Shown in pieces: positions 36,665 through 45,074 of a stretch of DNA of 64,000 nt. The stretch is from CBDAUN01 sp965200645. Its GTDB lineage: Bacteria > Pseudomonadota > Gammaproteobacteria > Arenicellales > JAJDZL01. The translations under genes were made by a program, and so were the position numbers. The notes beneath the pieces were generated by a model that was not told the origin of the DNA, did not search any database, and saw only the letters and a list, made by a program, of their open reading frames with translations. Where the stretch lies: the NCBI GenBank assembly GCA_965200645.1, contig CBDAUN010000002.1, forward strand, positions 62,001 to 126,000, written 5' to 3'. How positions within the stretch are numbered: the first letter of the stretch is position 1; every line of letters starts with the position of its first letter.

Positions 36665-38011
36665 TTAAGTCCCCAGCACATCAATTGTTGCGGCCCGCAA
36701 GATTGCAGAAAGTCTGTCGATTTCTGCAGGCTCAATCACAATTGGAGGAGCCAGACAGTAAACATCACCTCGAACCCGACTAAACAGCCCGCGCTCGATC
36801 GCCGCATTCAAAATCTTGTCGCCTACCTTGTCGGCTGGGTCGAAGGCTTCTTTGGTTGATTTGTCTTTGACATACTCAACACCAAACATGAGTCCCAAGC
36901 CTCGAATGTCACCGACATGCGGATGATCTCCAAGAGCACTGTTTAGATTATCCTCAAGCTGTTTTCCTTTTTCGGCAGCCTGTGCTGGAAAGTCCTCTCG
37001 CAGAATTAAATCGATCATTGCAGATGCAATGGCACTACCTACGGGGTGTGCGCTGTAGGTGTAGGCGTGCATGAAGGGCTCTTTGCTGTTATCCATTGTG
37101 TCTGCAATTTCGTCGCTGACTCCAATACCGCCAAATGGAAAGTAACCGGAGGTAATGGCTTTTGCAAACTGAATGATGTCTGGTTGTATGCCCCAGTGTT
37201 CAAGAGCAAACATCTTCCCAGTTCGACCAAAACCGGTGATGATTTCGTCTGCAACAAACAGTACATCGTACTGATCACAAATTTGCCGAATACGTGGGAA
37301 ATAATCGTCTTGCGGTGGGATGACGCCACCAGACCCATGCACTGGTTCAGCGATAAACATTGCTACGGTTTCCGGGCCTTCCGCCAGGATGGCCTTTTCA
37401 AGTTCATTGGCTGCGGCAACCCCTTGGCTGACGCTGTCATCCGTGGACTCGTAGCGATAGGGGTAGGGTGATGGAATGTGTGAAAATCCTGGTATTCTTG
37501 GCTCGAACATCGGCCAGTAAACCGGCATACCAGTGGCGCACATCGCTGCAAAAGTAACGCCGTGATAACCAAGCATTCTGGAAATGACCTTGGTCTTTTC
37601 CGGTCGGCCCTTGAGTTTCCAGTAGAATCTCGACAGCTTGATAGAACTGTCGGTTGCTTCACCGCCGCCGGAAGTCAGATAAAAACGATTGATTTGCGGA
37701 TACATCATCTGCGCCAACTTTTGACCCAGTTCGATAGCCGCATTGTTGGAACTGCCCACATAGCCAGAGGCATAGGCAAGTTGCGTCATTTGTTGTGTTG
37801 CGGCATCGATGAGCGGTTGGCAGCCGTGTCCTGCTGTGTTGTTCCACAACCCAGCCAAGCCATCGATATATTCCTTGCCTTCGCTATCGACCAAAATGGC
37901 ACCATGGCCGCCAGTCCATATTTTGGCATTATTGTGCCCGCCGGCAACGTGTAAAGGATGAATCAGATGATTGACATCTTCTGACAATAGCGCTGAATTT
38001 GGAATCGCCAT
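36665..38011 (-). CDS. Class III pyridoxal-phosphate aminotransferase (omega-amino acid:pyruvate type)
   Basis: A 448-residue PLP enzyme of the class III (omega) transaminase family. It shows GLAGLWNNTAGHG near the N-terminus, the SGGGEATDSSIKLSR phosphate-binding loop, MLGYHGVTFAA, FIAEPVHGSGGVIPP, the DEIITGFGRTGKMFA motif and the Schiff-base lysine in QFAKAITSGYFPFGG (about residue 285). Substrates of close relatives include beta-alanine, taurine, putrescine and 4-aminobutyrate; nothing here decides between them. It is monocistronic, with a terminator downstream. A possible link to the 2-ketoarginine decarboxylase 33 kb away is only a thought, as arginine transaminases are a different class. 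Confidence 0.88.
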   Translation of the reverse strand: MAIPNSALLSEDVNHLIHPLHVAGGHNNAKIWTGGHGAILVDSEGKEYIDGLAGLWNNTAGHGCQPLIDAATQQMTQLAYASGYVGSSNNAAIELGQKLAQMMYPQINRFYLTSGGGEATDSSIKLSRFYWKLKGRPEKTKVISRMLGYHGVTFAAMCATGMPVYWPMFEPRIPGFSHIPSPYPYRYESTDDSVSQGVAAANELEKAILAEGPETVAMFIAEPVHGSGGVIPPQDDYFPRIRQICDQYDVLFVADEIITGFGRTGKMFALEHWGIQPDIIQFAKAITSGYFPFGGIGVSDEIADTMDNSKEPFMHAYTYSAHPVGSAIASAMIDLILREDFPAQAAEKGKQLEDNLNSALGDHPHVGDIRGLGLMFGVEYVKDKSTKEAFDPADKVGDKILNAAIERGLFSRVRGDVYCLAPPIVIEPAEIDRLSAILRAATIDVLGT

Positions 38012-38110
38012 GTAATCCCCCTAAATCTTATATGTGTGTTGAATGTGTTGTGCAAATAGGTGTTGCTTCATAGTGAGCAACACCGGTGTTTATTGGTTGA
38101 AATGGTTTGA

Positions 38111-38821
38111 TTATTCTTCTTTGGTTATGGTGACCGTAGCGATAGGTCCGCTCCAGGCATTATTCGCCACCGTGAACGCCGAACCTTCGCCACCTTGAAT
38201 TCCAGCATGCTTTTGAACAATTCCCTCAGCTGTAACGCCGCTGATACCCGTTGCTAGTGCATCTCCTAATCCAGTTGGGTCGGCTGGAATCCCCGGTGTG
38301 TTAGGCGCACCGCCGCCGGTAATAGATTCGTCATTCGCTTCTGTTCCTGCATCGTAGGCGAACAGGTTTATTGACCCGCGTTCCACCGCTGCATTATCAA
38401 CTGCTACGAATCCGTCGTTTGTTGGCAGAATTTTAGCGATAAGAGAGAATCGTTGCGCAGATTCATCGAGTTCAAAACTAACTGAATTGCCCGGGCCTAA
38501 TAATCCATCAGCTGGATTGACAATAACTTGCTGTTCACCGTCAAATTTTGCGATCATTAAACTTAGTGAACCACCTTCTGCAACTGCCTGCAGTGCTTTA
38601 GATGCAGCTTGCCCCTCGGTGAACATTGCGGAATCCCTCTCTCCGTGACCGACAACTAAAATCGGTGTCAGGTAGACGTTGTCGGTGAGGTTGGTTACCG
38701 TCACCGAAATTGGGTCCTTCCATAGTCCGGAGACTTTATTTTTCGCCTTGTCATAGGTGGCACATCCGGTTGTAAAAACGCTCGCCAAAAAAGCGATTGT
38801 CAAAAACTTAAAGTTGTCCAT
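38111..38821 (-). CDS. Spondin-domain lipoprotein
   Basis: A 236-residue protein with a lipoprotein signal peptide (hydrophobic FLTIAFLASVF, lipobox TTGC with Cys19). The mature part matches the spondin domain: VTVTNLTDNVYLTPILVVGHGE, EGQAASKALQAVAEGG, PGNSVSFELD, LPTNDGFVAVDNAA and the YDAGTEANDE segment. A C-terminal beta-rich part ends VTITKEE. Spondin_N proteins occur in animals as matrix adhesion modules and in bacteria as secreted or lipid-anchored proteins of unknown role. It is located upstream (minus) of the aminotransferase with a 99-base gap. Family good, function unknown. Confidence 0.82.
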   Translation of the reverse strand: MDNFKFLTIAFLASVFTTGCATYDKAKNKVSGLWKDPISVTVTNLTDNVYLTPILVVGHGERDSAMFTEGQAASKALQAVAEGGSLSLMIAKFDGEQQVIVNPADGLLGPGNSVSFELDESAQRFSLIAKILPTNDGFVAVDNAAVERGSINLFAYDAGTEANDESITGGGAPNTPGIPADPTGLGDALATGISGVTAEGIVQKHAGIQGGEGSAFTVANNAWSGPIATVTITKEE

Positions 38822-38943
38822 AATTTAATTTCCGAACTCGAATCACAATATAGATTGAATATCTGGTTTAAACGGCTGCTATTTGAGTCAAATAATATAT
38901 CAAAATTATCAAGTGCTGAACTTGTGGCTCGCTACGAGGTGAA

Positions 38944-39111
38944 TTGCCTTGTGTTAAACTAGTTAACCCAAAGCAAAGTAGTAATCTGTTAGAAGATTAT
39001 TACTCTGTATTGAATTCGGAACAACTGCACGGTATCCAAGACGAAGACGATTTTATTAGTCTCGTAATCGAGCAATTCGAAGACATCAAACACGGAGGTC
39101 CTCAATGTTAA
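38944..39111 (+). CDS. Small acidic hypothetical protein (55 residues)
   Basis: A 55-codon frame from TTG 38944, with GAGGTG just upstream, to TAA 39111. The product is acidic (ten Asp/Glu against three Lys), predicted mostly helical, with an acidic GIQDEDDFISLVIEQFEDI core. It overlaps the following 111-codon gene by seven bases, and the GGAGG for that gene lies inside its last codons, so the two are likely translationally coupled. No family recognised. Composition and coupling favour a real gene, but the TTG start is uncertain. Confidence 0.45.
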   Translation: MPCVKLVNPKQSSNLLEDYYSVLNSEQLHGIQDEDDFISLVIEQFEDIKHGGPQC

Positions 39112-39440
39112 GAAGTACATACAAAAGACAACACTTGCGAAGACTCAAACAACTCGACAAGGAACAGGCAGAGCGTGAAATTGCTCGTGTGAAGACACTC
39201 GATCAAGATACTATCTTCACCAACAATTTCGAATTTGAAGCCACACTTTACGAAGCTTGTGAAAAGCACTTAGACTTCACATTTAAGAAGTTTTATGTAG
39301 AAAATGTTCTGTCTTCTATGTGGAATGGATATTACTACGCGACTAAAAAACGACCCTGGTACTACAAAATACCAGCACGCTACACCAAAGACAAAGTCGA
39401 TTTTATCGTATCTCTGCCACAACCAGAGGATGCCGCTTAA
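39105..39440 (+). CDS. Hypothetical protein, basic, 111 residues
   Basis: ATG start with GGAGG six bases upstream. The N-terminal third (YKRQHLRRLKQLDKEQAERE) is a highly charged helix. The rest is aromatic-rich (FTFKKFYVENVLSS, YYYATKKRPWYYKIPARYT) and ends FIVSLPQPEDAA. No signal peptide or membrane helix. I do not recognise the family. It is coupled to the acidic small protein before it. The arrangement recalls small regulator/effector pairs, but nothing in the sequence proves such a role. Confidence 0.6.
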   Translation: MLRSTYKRQHLRRLKQLDKEQAEREIARVKTLDQDTIFTNNFEFEATLYEACEKHLDFTFKKFYVENVLSSMWNGYYYATKKRPWYYKIPARYTKDKVDFIVSLPQPEDAA

Positions 39441-39497
39441 ACCGCAGTGTTTTGCGACAACCAGGCTAGTCCGCGACAGCGGGGACGCGACGGCCAA

Positions 39498-39572
39498 ATG
39501 AGAAGACCAGCCGTTAAATTCTTTGCCTTGATAGCACTGTTAACATTGGATTTTTATGTCAGTGTGCCGTAA
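39498..39572 (+). CDS. Possible 24-residue hydrophobic peptide
   Basis: ATG-initiated frame encoding a basic start (MRRPAVK) followed by one hydrophobic stretch (FFALIALLTLDFYVSV). It would be a single-span membrane peptide. No clear ribosome-binding site. It lies in the 219-base gap between the 111-residue gene and the dioxygenase gene. It may be chance. Confidence 0.2.
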   Translation: MRRPAVKFFALIALLTLDFYVSVP

Positions 39573-39659
39573 GTTTGAAGGTTCATCGCCGCTACTGTTT
39601 AAGTTAAACTGCAACCGGACTTTACAACATTTTTTTAAAAAGCTGTAAGGAATCAAATT

Positions 39660-40487
39660 GTGACCAAGTCAATAACAAAATCCTATCGCATGTTTCGTAG
39701 TGAAACTTCAAATTTCGGTATAACCGATAAGCAGTTGGCGCAGTTTAACGAAGATGGCTACCTGATTGTTCGAAATTTTTGTCGATCTAAACTACTTAAA
39801 GAGGCGAGTGAGTGTGCGCTAGCAGCGCTGAGTCCACCAATAGCTCCGGTTGAATACGAAACTGATCTTCAGTATCCGGGGTCACCCTCAGAAAGAAAGG
39901 CACCGGGTGGTGATACGGTGCGTCGACTGCTTAATGCTTTTGCGCGTGATCAAATCTTTCGCCAGTGGGGAACGAATCCTCAGATTGGTCGTATTGTGCG
40001 AGAAATGTTGGCTGCAGACGCTGTTCGATTAAGCCAAAATCACCATAATTGCATTATGACCAAACATCCGGGATATGGAAGTGCCACTGGTTGGCATCAG
40101 GATATACGGTACTGGGCATTTGAACGACCTGAACTGGTGACTGTATGGCTGGCTTTGGGCCGCGAAGATGAGACTAACGGTGCATTAAGAGTCATTCCCG
40201 GGTCTCACAGAATACAATTGGATCGAGGGTTGTTTGATGCTGCATTATTTTTGCGCGAAGACTTGCCCGAAAATCACGCAATGCTGCAAACAGCAAAAAC
40301 GCTCACTCTGAATGCGGGAGATGTATTGTTCTTTCATTGTCGACTGTTTCACTCTGCAGGAAGAAACGACTCGGATTCAACAAAGTTTTCGGTCGTGTTC
40401 ACGTATAGGTCTGAAGACAATAAACCAATCGAAGATACCCGTTCAGCTCGTCATCCAGATGTTCATTTGGAGACGGAAATAGCATGA
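39660..40487 (+). CDS. Phytanoyl-CoA dioxygenase (PhyH) family protein
   Basis: A 275-residue Fe(II)/2-oxoglutarate-dependent oxygenase. The double-stranded beta-helix core shows the iron-binding H-x-D in GWHQDIRYW (about residue 135), the distal His in FFHCRLFHSAGRN (about 230), and the typical GALRVIPGSHR segment. The N-terminal FNEDGYLIVRNF motif is also family-typical. Bacterial members hydroxylate diverse small molecules; the substrate cannot be read from the sequence. GTG start with AAGGA upstream. Its stop overlaps the next small membrane protein by four bases, and panB follows with a further one-base overlap, so the three form one tight unit. Confidence 0.87.
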   Translation: MTKSITKSYRMFRSETSNFGITDKQLAQFNEDGYLIVRNFCRSKLLKEASECALAALSPPIAPVEYETDLQYPGSPSERKAPGGDTVRRLLNAFARDQIFRQWGTNPQIGRIVREMLAADAVRLSQNHHNCIMTKHPGYGSATGWHQDIRYWAFERPELVTVWLALGREDETNGALRVIPGSHRIQLDRGLFDAALFLREDLPENHAMLQTAKTLTLNAGDVLFFHCRLFHSAGRNDSDSTKFSVVFTYRSEDNKPIEDTRSARHPDVHLETEIA

Positions 40488-40687
40488 AGTATTGGGCATT
40501 AATTCTGTTGCCAATGGCAGGCATCATTCTTTACTGCATGTGGGTCAAAGTTCGAGGCAAGACTTTAGAAGAAATTGTAGATGAATCAGCAGTTGAGCAT
40601 CACGCTATAGTCGACGTGTTTGAAGAACATCCCCATGGTGGTACAGCTCAAGAATACGATCGCTGGCTGAATACCGACAAATCTTAA
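40484..40687 (+). CDS. Small single-span membrane protein (67 residues)
   Basis: One N-terminal transmembrane segment (WALILLPMAGIILYCMWV) followed by an acidic cytoplasmic or periplasmic tail ending GGTAQEYDRWLNTDKS. No family recognised. The ATG overlaps the dioxygenase stop (ATGA) and its TAA overlaps the panB ATG (TAATG). Such double coupling strongly supports translation and a link to its neighbours. Confidence 0.7.
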   Translation: MKYWALILLPMAGIILYCMWVKVRGKTLEEIVDESAVEHHAIVDVFEEHPHGGTAQEYDRWLNTDKS

Positions 40688-41478
40688 TGACCATTTCCAT
40701 AAACTCCTTTTTGGAGTACAAAAAGGAGAATGCCAAGTTCGCCTGCGTCACTGCCTACGGGTTTTGTGAAGCAGTTGCTGCCAGCGAAGCCGGAGTGGAG
40801 ATGTTGTTGGTGGGTGACTCTTTAGGTATGGTCATACAAGGTCATGACAGCAGTTTACCTGTAACGATTTCTGATGTTGCCTATCACGTTCGCTGTGTTC
40901 GCAAGGGTAATCGGGGAGCTCTAATGATGGCAGACCTGCCATTTATGAGTTACTACTCGGAAAATGCCACCCTCGAAAATGCTGCATTGTTAATGAGGGA
41001 AGGTGCACATTTAGTCAAACTGGAAGGTGGCGCATGGTTGGCTGAGTCAACCCGATTGCTGGTTCAGCGCGGTGTGCCGGTATGCGCCCACATGGGACTT
41101 ACACCGCAATCCGTTAATCACTTGGGCGGATATCGAGTACAAGGTCGCGACCCAGTCCAAGCACAAACCATGATCGACGAAGCAGTGGTACTGCAAAATG
41201 CCGGAGCAAGCTTTATTCTGCTGGAATGTGTACCGGCATCGCTGGGTAAGGCAATCACAGAAAAACTAGACATTCCTGTCATTGGTATTGGTGCGGGACC
41301 GCATACCGACGGACAAATTTTGGTACTGCACGATTTGCTGGGACTGTATCCCGGCAAGCCTGCAAAGTTTGTGAAGAACTTTCTTAGAGACTCGAACGAC
41401 GTTCAGGATGCACTAAAAAACTATGTTGATGCAGTCAAGTCATCCAGGTTTCCAGCTGCGGAACACTGCTACAACTAG
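40687..41478 (+). CDS. panB: 3-methyl-2-oxobutanoate hydroxymethyltransferase (ketopantoate hydroxymethyltransferase)
   Basis: A 263-residue TIM-barrel enzyme, the first committed step of pantothenate (coenzyme A) synthesis, using 5,10-methylenetetrahydrofolate. It shows FACVTAYGFCEAVAASEAGVEMLLVGDSLGMV with metal-binding Asp, HVRCVRKG, KLEGG, the AHMGLTPQS motif and GIGAGPHTDGQILVLHDLLG. Length is typical. panC, usually adjacent, is not here. Instead it is the last gene of a tight unit with a dioxygenase and a small membrane protein. Confidence 0.95.
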   Translation: MTISINSFLEYKKENAKFACVTAYGFCEAVAASEAGVEMLLVGDSLGMVIQGHDSSLPVTISDVAYHVRCVRKGNRGALMMADLPFMSYYSENATLENAALLMREGAHLVKLEGGAWLAESTRLLVQRGVPVCAHMGLTPQSVNHLGGYRVQGRDPVQAQTMIDEAVVLQNAGASFILLECVPASLGKAITEKLDIPVIGIGAGPHTDGQILVLHDLLGLYPGKPAKFVKNFLRDSNDVQDALKNYVDAVKSSRFPAAEHCYN

Positions 41479-41582
41479 ATAGAATAGTTTGGAACTTTTT
41501 CATTGGACTCACTTTCTTATTTGACATAATTGATGTAATCAACTGTGCCGAGAAAGGTACTAAAATTCTCAGGAACTAGCTC

Positions 41583-42239
41583 ATGATTTTTGGACTTCAA
41601 CGAAAAACAGCAATACCGAAGCGCCAGGCAGCCTTGCCCGGTAGACCGCAACCCATACAAACCTCCGAAACGAATTTTATAAATGGCAGATCCCTACATC
41701 CGCCCTATCCGGAAGGAACTGAACTGGCCATGTTCGGCGCCGGATGTTTCTGGGGTGTTGAACGCAAGTTTTGGAATTGCGACGGCGTTTATGTCACAGC
41801 GGTTGGCTACTCGGCTGGGCATACACCAAATCCAACTTATCGAGAAGTTTGCACTGGCAGAACAGGTCACAATGAAGTGGTGCTGGTGGTGTTCAATCCA
41901 CAACAGGTTACCTACCAGGAACTGTTGAGAATCTTTTGGGAGTGTCACGACCCGACTCAGGGAATGAGGCAGGGCAATGATGTCGGTACTCAGTACAGAT
42001 CGGGACTCTATACCTACGGCTCTTCTCAGTTGGAGCAGGCTCAACAGTCTTTGCAAGTCTACAGGAACAGTTTGAAACTAAAAGGATATAGTGAAGTCAC
42101 TACGGAAGTAATTGAAGCGACTGAATTTTATTTTGCGGAGCCAGAGCATCAGCAATATTTGGCCAAAAATCCATGGGGTTACTGCGGTTTGGGTGGCACC
42201 GGTGTGTGCTATGAGCCAGCTAAAACCGTAGTGGCTTGA
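41583..42239 (+). CDS. msrA: Peptide methionine-S-sulfoxide reductase MsrA
   Basis: A 218-residue enzyme reducing the S-epimer of methionine sulfoxide. The active-site motif FGAGCFWGVERKF holds the catalytic Cys55; VGYSAGHTPNPTYREVCTGRTGHNE and FWECHDPTQGMRQGNDVGTQYRS are the other hallmarks, and resolving cysteines lie near the C-terminus (WGYCGLGGTGVCY). The first 40 residues are a variable extension without a clear signal peptide, as in E. coli MsrA. msrB is encoded separately at 59430-59834. Single gene with its own upstream region. Confidence 0.95.
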   Translation: MIFGLQRKTAIPKRQAALPGRPQPIQTSETNFINGRSLHPPYPEGTELAMFGAGCFWGVERKFWNCDGVYVTAVGYSAGHTPNPTYREVCTGRTGHNEVVLVVFNPQQVTYQELLRIFWECHDPTQGMRQGNDVGTQYRSGLYTYGSSQLEQAQQSLQVYRNSLKLKGYSEVTTEVIEATEFYFAEPEHQQYLAKNPWGYCGLGGTGVCYEPAKTVVA

Positions 42240-42317
42240 TGAGTTCGCCACATTATGCAAAGAAAAATATAGTAATTGTGATTGTTGCGCTAGCCCTTTT
42301 GTTTTTGAAATAATTAC

Positions 42318-42334
42318 GTTTGCACAATGCAAAC
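42318..42334. repeat. Perfect inverted repeat upstream of the dienelactone-hydrolase-like gene
   Basis: GTTTGC, a 5-base spacer ACAAT, then GCAAAC; it ends 27 bases before the ATG at 42362. Position and size suit a regulator's operator. No U-run, so it is not a terminator. Confidence 0.45.
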
Positions 42335-42361
42335 AATCGCGCTAATACTTCGGAGGTTGAA

Positions 42362-43111
42362 ATGGTTAAGAGAAGAGCTGCACTAAAGGCAATCGGTAGT
42401 ATTCCGTTTGCAGCAATAGGCGCAAATGCTGTCGCTGAAAATGCTGATGAGAGCCGGGTTTCAATTTCAACCTGGCTGGGTGATGCCCAGGGCTATTTGG
42501 CCCAACCCAAAATGATGCCTGCCCCAGGGGTGGTGTTGATTCACGAGTGGTGGGGGTTGAACGACCAGATTAAGCAAACGGCCGATATGCTGGCCGATGA
42601 AGGTTTTTTTGCAGTAGCAGTGGATCTGTATGGTGGTGAGGTGGCGAAAACACCGGATGCAGCACGTAGTCTCATGCAAAATGTCACCCCGGATGAAGCC
42701 TTGGAAATCTTGGTTACTTGGGTTGATTGGATGCGCGACTATCCGGGATCGAATGGCAAGGTTGGAACGCTTGGGTGGTGCTTTGGTGGCGGTTGGTCGC
42801 TGAATGCATCCATTGCAACTCCAGTTGATGCCACCGTAATTTATTATGGCCGTTGTGACAAAGGGGCTGAAGAAACTGCGCAACTGCAGGGACCGGTTAT
42901 GGGACACTTCGCGACCCAAGATAATTTTATCGACATGCCAATGGTTGCCAGATTTGAAAAATCCATGGATGCATCAGACAAGTCATATCAAAACTTTTGG
43001 TACGAAGCGGATCACGCCTTTGCAAATCCGACCAGCGCAAGGCATGATCAGGAAGATGCGAAACTGGCTTGGATGCGGACAGTTGATTTTCTTCGCGAAA
43101 ATTTAGCTTAA
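42362..43111 (+). CDS. Dienelactone-hydrolase family protein with twin-arginine signal
   Basis: About 249 residues from ATG 42362, chosen because GGAGG lies six bases upstream; the frame is open to 42320. The N-terminus (KRRAALKAIGSIPFAAIGA) has the RRxxLK pattern of Tat signals, implying export of the folded protein. The alpha/beta-hydrolase domain keeps the DLH triad: Cys in LGWCFGGGW, Asp in ATQDNFI, His in ADHAFANP, plus the LIHEWWGLNDQI oxyanion region. Exported DLH-like proteins are common and their substrates are mostly unknown. It lies immediately before the Bat operon on the same strand. Confidence 0.85.
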   Translation: MVKRRAALKAIGSIPFAAIGANAVAENADESRVSISTWLGDAQGYLAQPKMMPAPGVVLIHEWWGLNDQIKQTADMLADEGFFAVAVDLYGGEVAKTPDAARSLMQNVTPDEALEILVTWVDWMRDYPGSNGKVGTLGWCFGGGWSLNASIATPVDATVIYYGRCDKGAEETAQLQGPVMGHFATQDNFIDMPMVARFEKSMDASDKSYQNFWYEADHAFANPTSARHDQEDAKLAWMRTVDFLRENLA

Positions 43112-43123
43112 GCTGCATTAGTC

Positions 43124-44137
43124 ATGGCCGGTGCAACCGAATCAATTTATATTGACCAACCAACCGACAGTTCGGTTGCCGGCGAATTTCAGCGTGTTGC
43201 CGAGTATCTTTCACAACAGATCGTTGGCCAGGACCAATTAATCGATCGACTGCTGATTGCATTGGTCAGCGGTGGACACCTTCTGCTGGAGGGTTTTCCT
43301 GGGCTCGCAAAAACCCGTTCGGTTAAGGAACTGGCGAATTGCGTTCAAGGCCGATTCCATCGAGTACAATTTACGCCTGATCTGCTGCCGGCAGACATTA
43401 CTGGCACGGAAATCTACCGTCCCGAAACCGCGTCGTTTCAATTCAGACAGGGTCCATTGTTTCACGAAATCGTGCTCGCAGACGAAATCAACCGTGCCCC
43501 AGCGAAAGTTCAGTCTGCTTTGCTTGAAGCGATGGAAGAGCGACACGTCACGGTTGGAGATACTACTTATCCCTTGCCTGAGTTGTTCATGGTGATGGCT
43601 ACACAAAATCCAATTGAGCACGAAGGGACCTATCCGTTGCCGGAAGCACAACGAGACAGGTTTCTCATGCATGTTCGGGTGAACTACCCGGACAAGAATC
43701 GGGAACAGGAAATATTGCGAATTGCCCGTTCCGAATCGATGTCCGAAACATTCAGTAGCGCAAAGGAGTCGCCTCAAATATCCCACGAATCCATTCTTGC
43801 TGGACGTTCACAAATGTTTAATTTACATATGTCGGCTTCAGTCGAAAAGTACATTGTGGAACTTGTCTGTGCCAGTCGGGACTGCGAAGTATTGGATCCT
43901 CAACTGCACAGCTGGATTGAAGTAGGCGCAAGTCCAAGAGGAACCATTGCGCTGGATACCTGTTCTCGGGCCAGAGCGTGGTTCGATGGCCGTGATTATG
44001 TCTCGCCTGCAGATGTTCAATCGATCGCATTTGACGCATTGCGTCACCGAATACTACTTTCCTATGAGGCTGATGCAGATGGCGTTGATATTGACGACGT
44101 CATTCGCGGCTTGATTTCGGCAGTCGCAGTGCCTTAG
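43124..44137 (+). CDS. MoxR-family AAA+ ATPase
   Basis: A 337-residue AAA+ chaperone-like ATPase. Walker A is unusual in spelling, EGFPGLAKTRSV (about residues 55-66), as normal for MoxR proteins (GxPGxAKT). Walker B is LADEINRAPAKVQSALLEAMEE, and sensor 1 is MATQNPIEHEGTYPLPEAQRDRF. A winged C-terminal lid follows. MoxR ATPases act with VWA-domain proteins encoded next to them, as here. First gene of the six-gene Bat cluster, starting 12 bases after the DLH gene. Confidence 0.93.
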   Translation: MAGATESIYIDQPTDSSVAGEFQRVAEYLSQQIVGQDQLIDRLLIALVSGGHLLLEGFPGLAKTRSVKELANCVQGRFHRVQFTPDLLPADITGTEIYRPETASFQFRQGPLFHEIVLADEINRAPAKVQSALLEAMEERHVTVGDTTYPLPELFMVMATQNPIEHEGTYPLPEAQRDRFLMHVRVNYPDKNREQEILRIARSESMSETFSSAKESPQISHESILAGRSQMFNLHMSASVEKYIVELVCASRDCEVLDPQLHSWIEVGASPRGTIALDTCSRARAWFDGRDYVSPADVQSIAFDALRHRILLSYEADADGVDIDDVIRGLISAVAVP

Positions 44138-44151
44138 CGGGTTGACTAGTC

Positions 44152-45069
44152 ATGCTGCAGGGTGTTGACGTCACCACAGAACAGCTCATTCGATTACGCA
44201 GTAGAGCACGCAAGGTCTCCCTCAATGCTTTGCAATCCAATCTGCTGCCTGGGTCACGAAGGTCAGCAGTGTTCGGTCGAGGGATGGAATATGAAGAGTC
44301 GCGAAAGTATGCCGATGGCGATGATGCACGACTGATTGACTGGCGCGTCACCGCACGCACAGGAACAGCTCACACAAAAATCTTTAGAGAAGATCGTCAG
44401 CGGGCAATTTTTTTGGTTGTAGACCTAAGCGAATCCATGCACTATGGAACTCGCAGGGCATTTAAATCTGTTGTCGCTGCAGAGGTGGCTTCGATACTTG
44501 CATGGGCTGCCTTCGACTCCAATGATCAAGTTGCAATATTGACAGTAACCGAACACAAGATACCCAATCCCAGGCCAACCAGAAGGATTGATGCGATACA
44601 TCAGCAACTCGATATGCTGGCGCAGTCTACAGGTTTTTCTCCTGCCAATGGAAACCCCAATCTAGCGGAATTTGTGAACCCCATTCAAAAGCAGGCTCGC
44701 GCCGGCGATTTGGTGATTTTTATCAGTGATTTCTTTTCAATGTCGGAGGATACGAGACGGGCTCTTGCTCAGTTAAGACGCAAGTTGCAACTGATGGCAT
44801 GCTGGATTGTGGATGAAACGGAAAAGCAAGCTTTACCCCGGGGAACATATCCGATTAGTGATGGCAATCAGTTTTCTACTTTGACTCTGTCATCCAATAA
44901 TCGGGTGTCTCGTTTGCAACAAACTCTAAGCGATCACTGCACTCATATTGAGCAATTGTTACGCAGATCAGGAATTCCGACCATCCAGCTAAGTCCGGGC
45001 GAAGACGTCGCACAAAAATTAGCTTCAACTTTGGAAAAGTGGTCGCGACGTAGAAATTTGCGGCGGTAA
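44152..45069 (+). CDS. DUF58-domain protein of the Bat cluster
   Basis: A 305-residue protein with the DUF58 hallmark RGMEYEESRKYADGDDARLIDWRVTART followed by a degenerate von Willebrand A fold (LVVDLSESMHYGTR with a DxSxS metal site). No transmembrane segment. DUF58 proteins almost always sit between moxR and VWA genes and are thought to be partners in the MoxR/VWA complex. Fourteen-base gap from moxR, five-base gap to the DUF4381 gene. Confidence 0.88.
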   Translation: MLQGVDVTTEQLIRLRSRARKVSLNALQSNLLPGSRRSAVFGRGMEYEESRKYADGDDARLIDWRVTARTGTAHTKIFREDRQRAIFLVVDLSESMHYGTRRAFKSVVAAEVASILAWAAFDSNDQVAILTVTEHKIPNPRPTRRIDAIHQQLDMLAQSTGFSPANGNPNLAEFVNPIQKQARAGDLVIFISDFFSMSEDTRRALAQLRRKLQLMACWIVDETEKQALPRGTYPISDGNQFSTLTLSSNNRVSRLQQTLSDHCTHIEQLLRRSGIPTIQLSPGEDVAQKLASTLEKWSRRRNLRR

Positions 45070-45074
45070 CTGTC

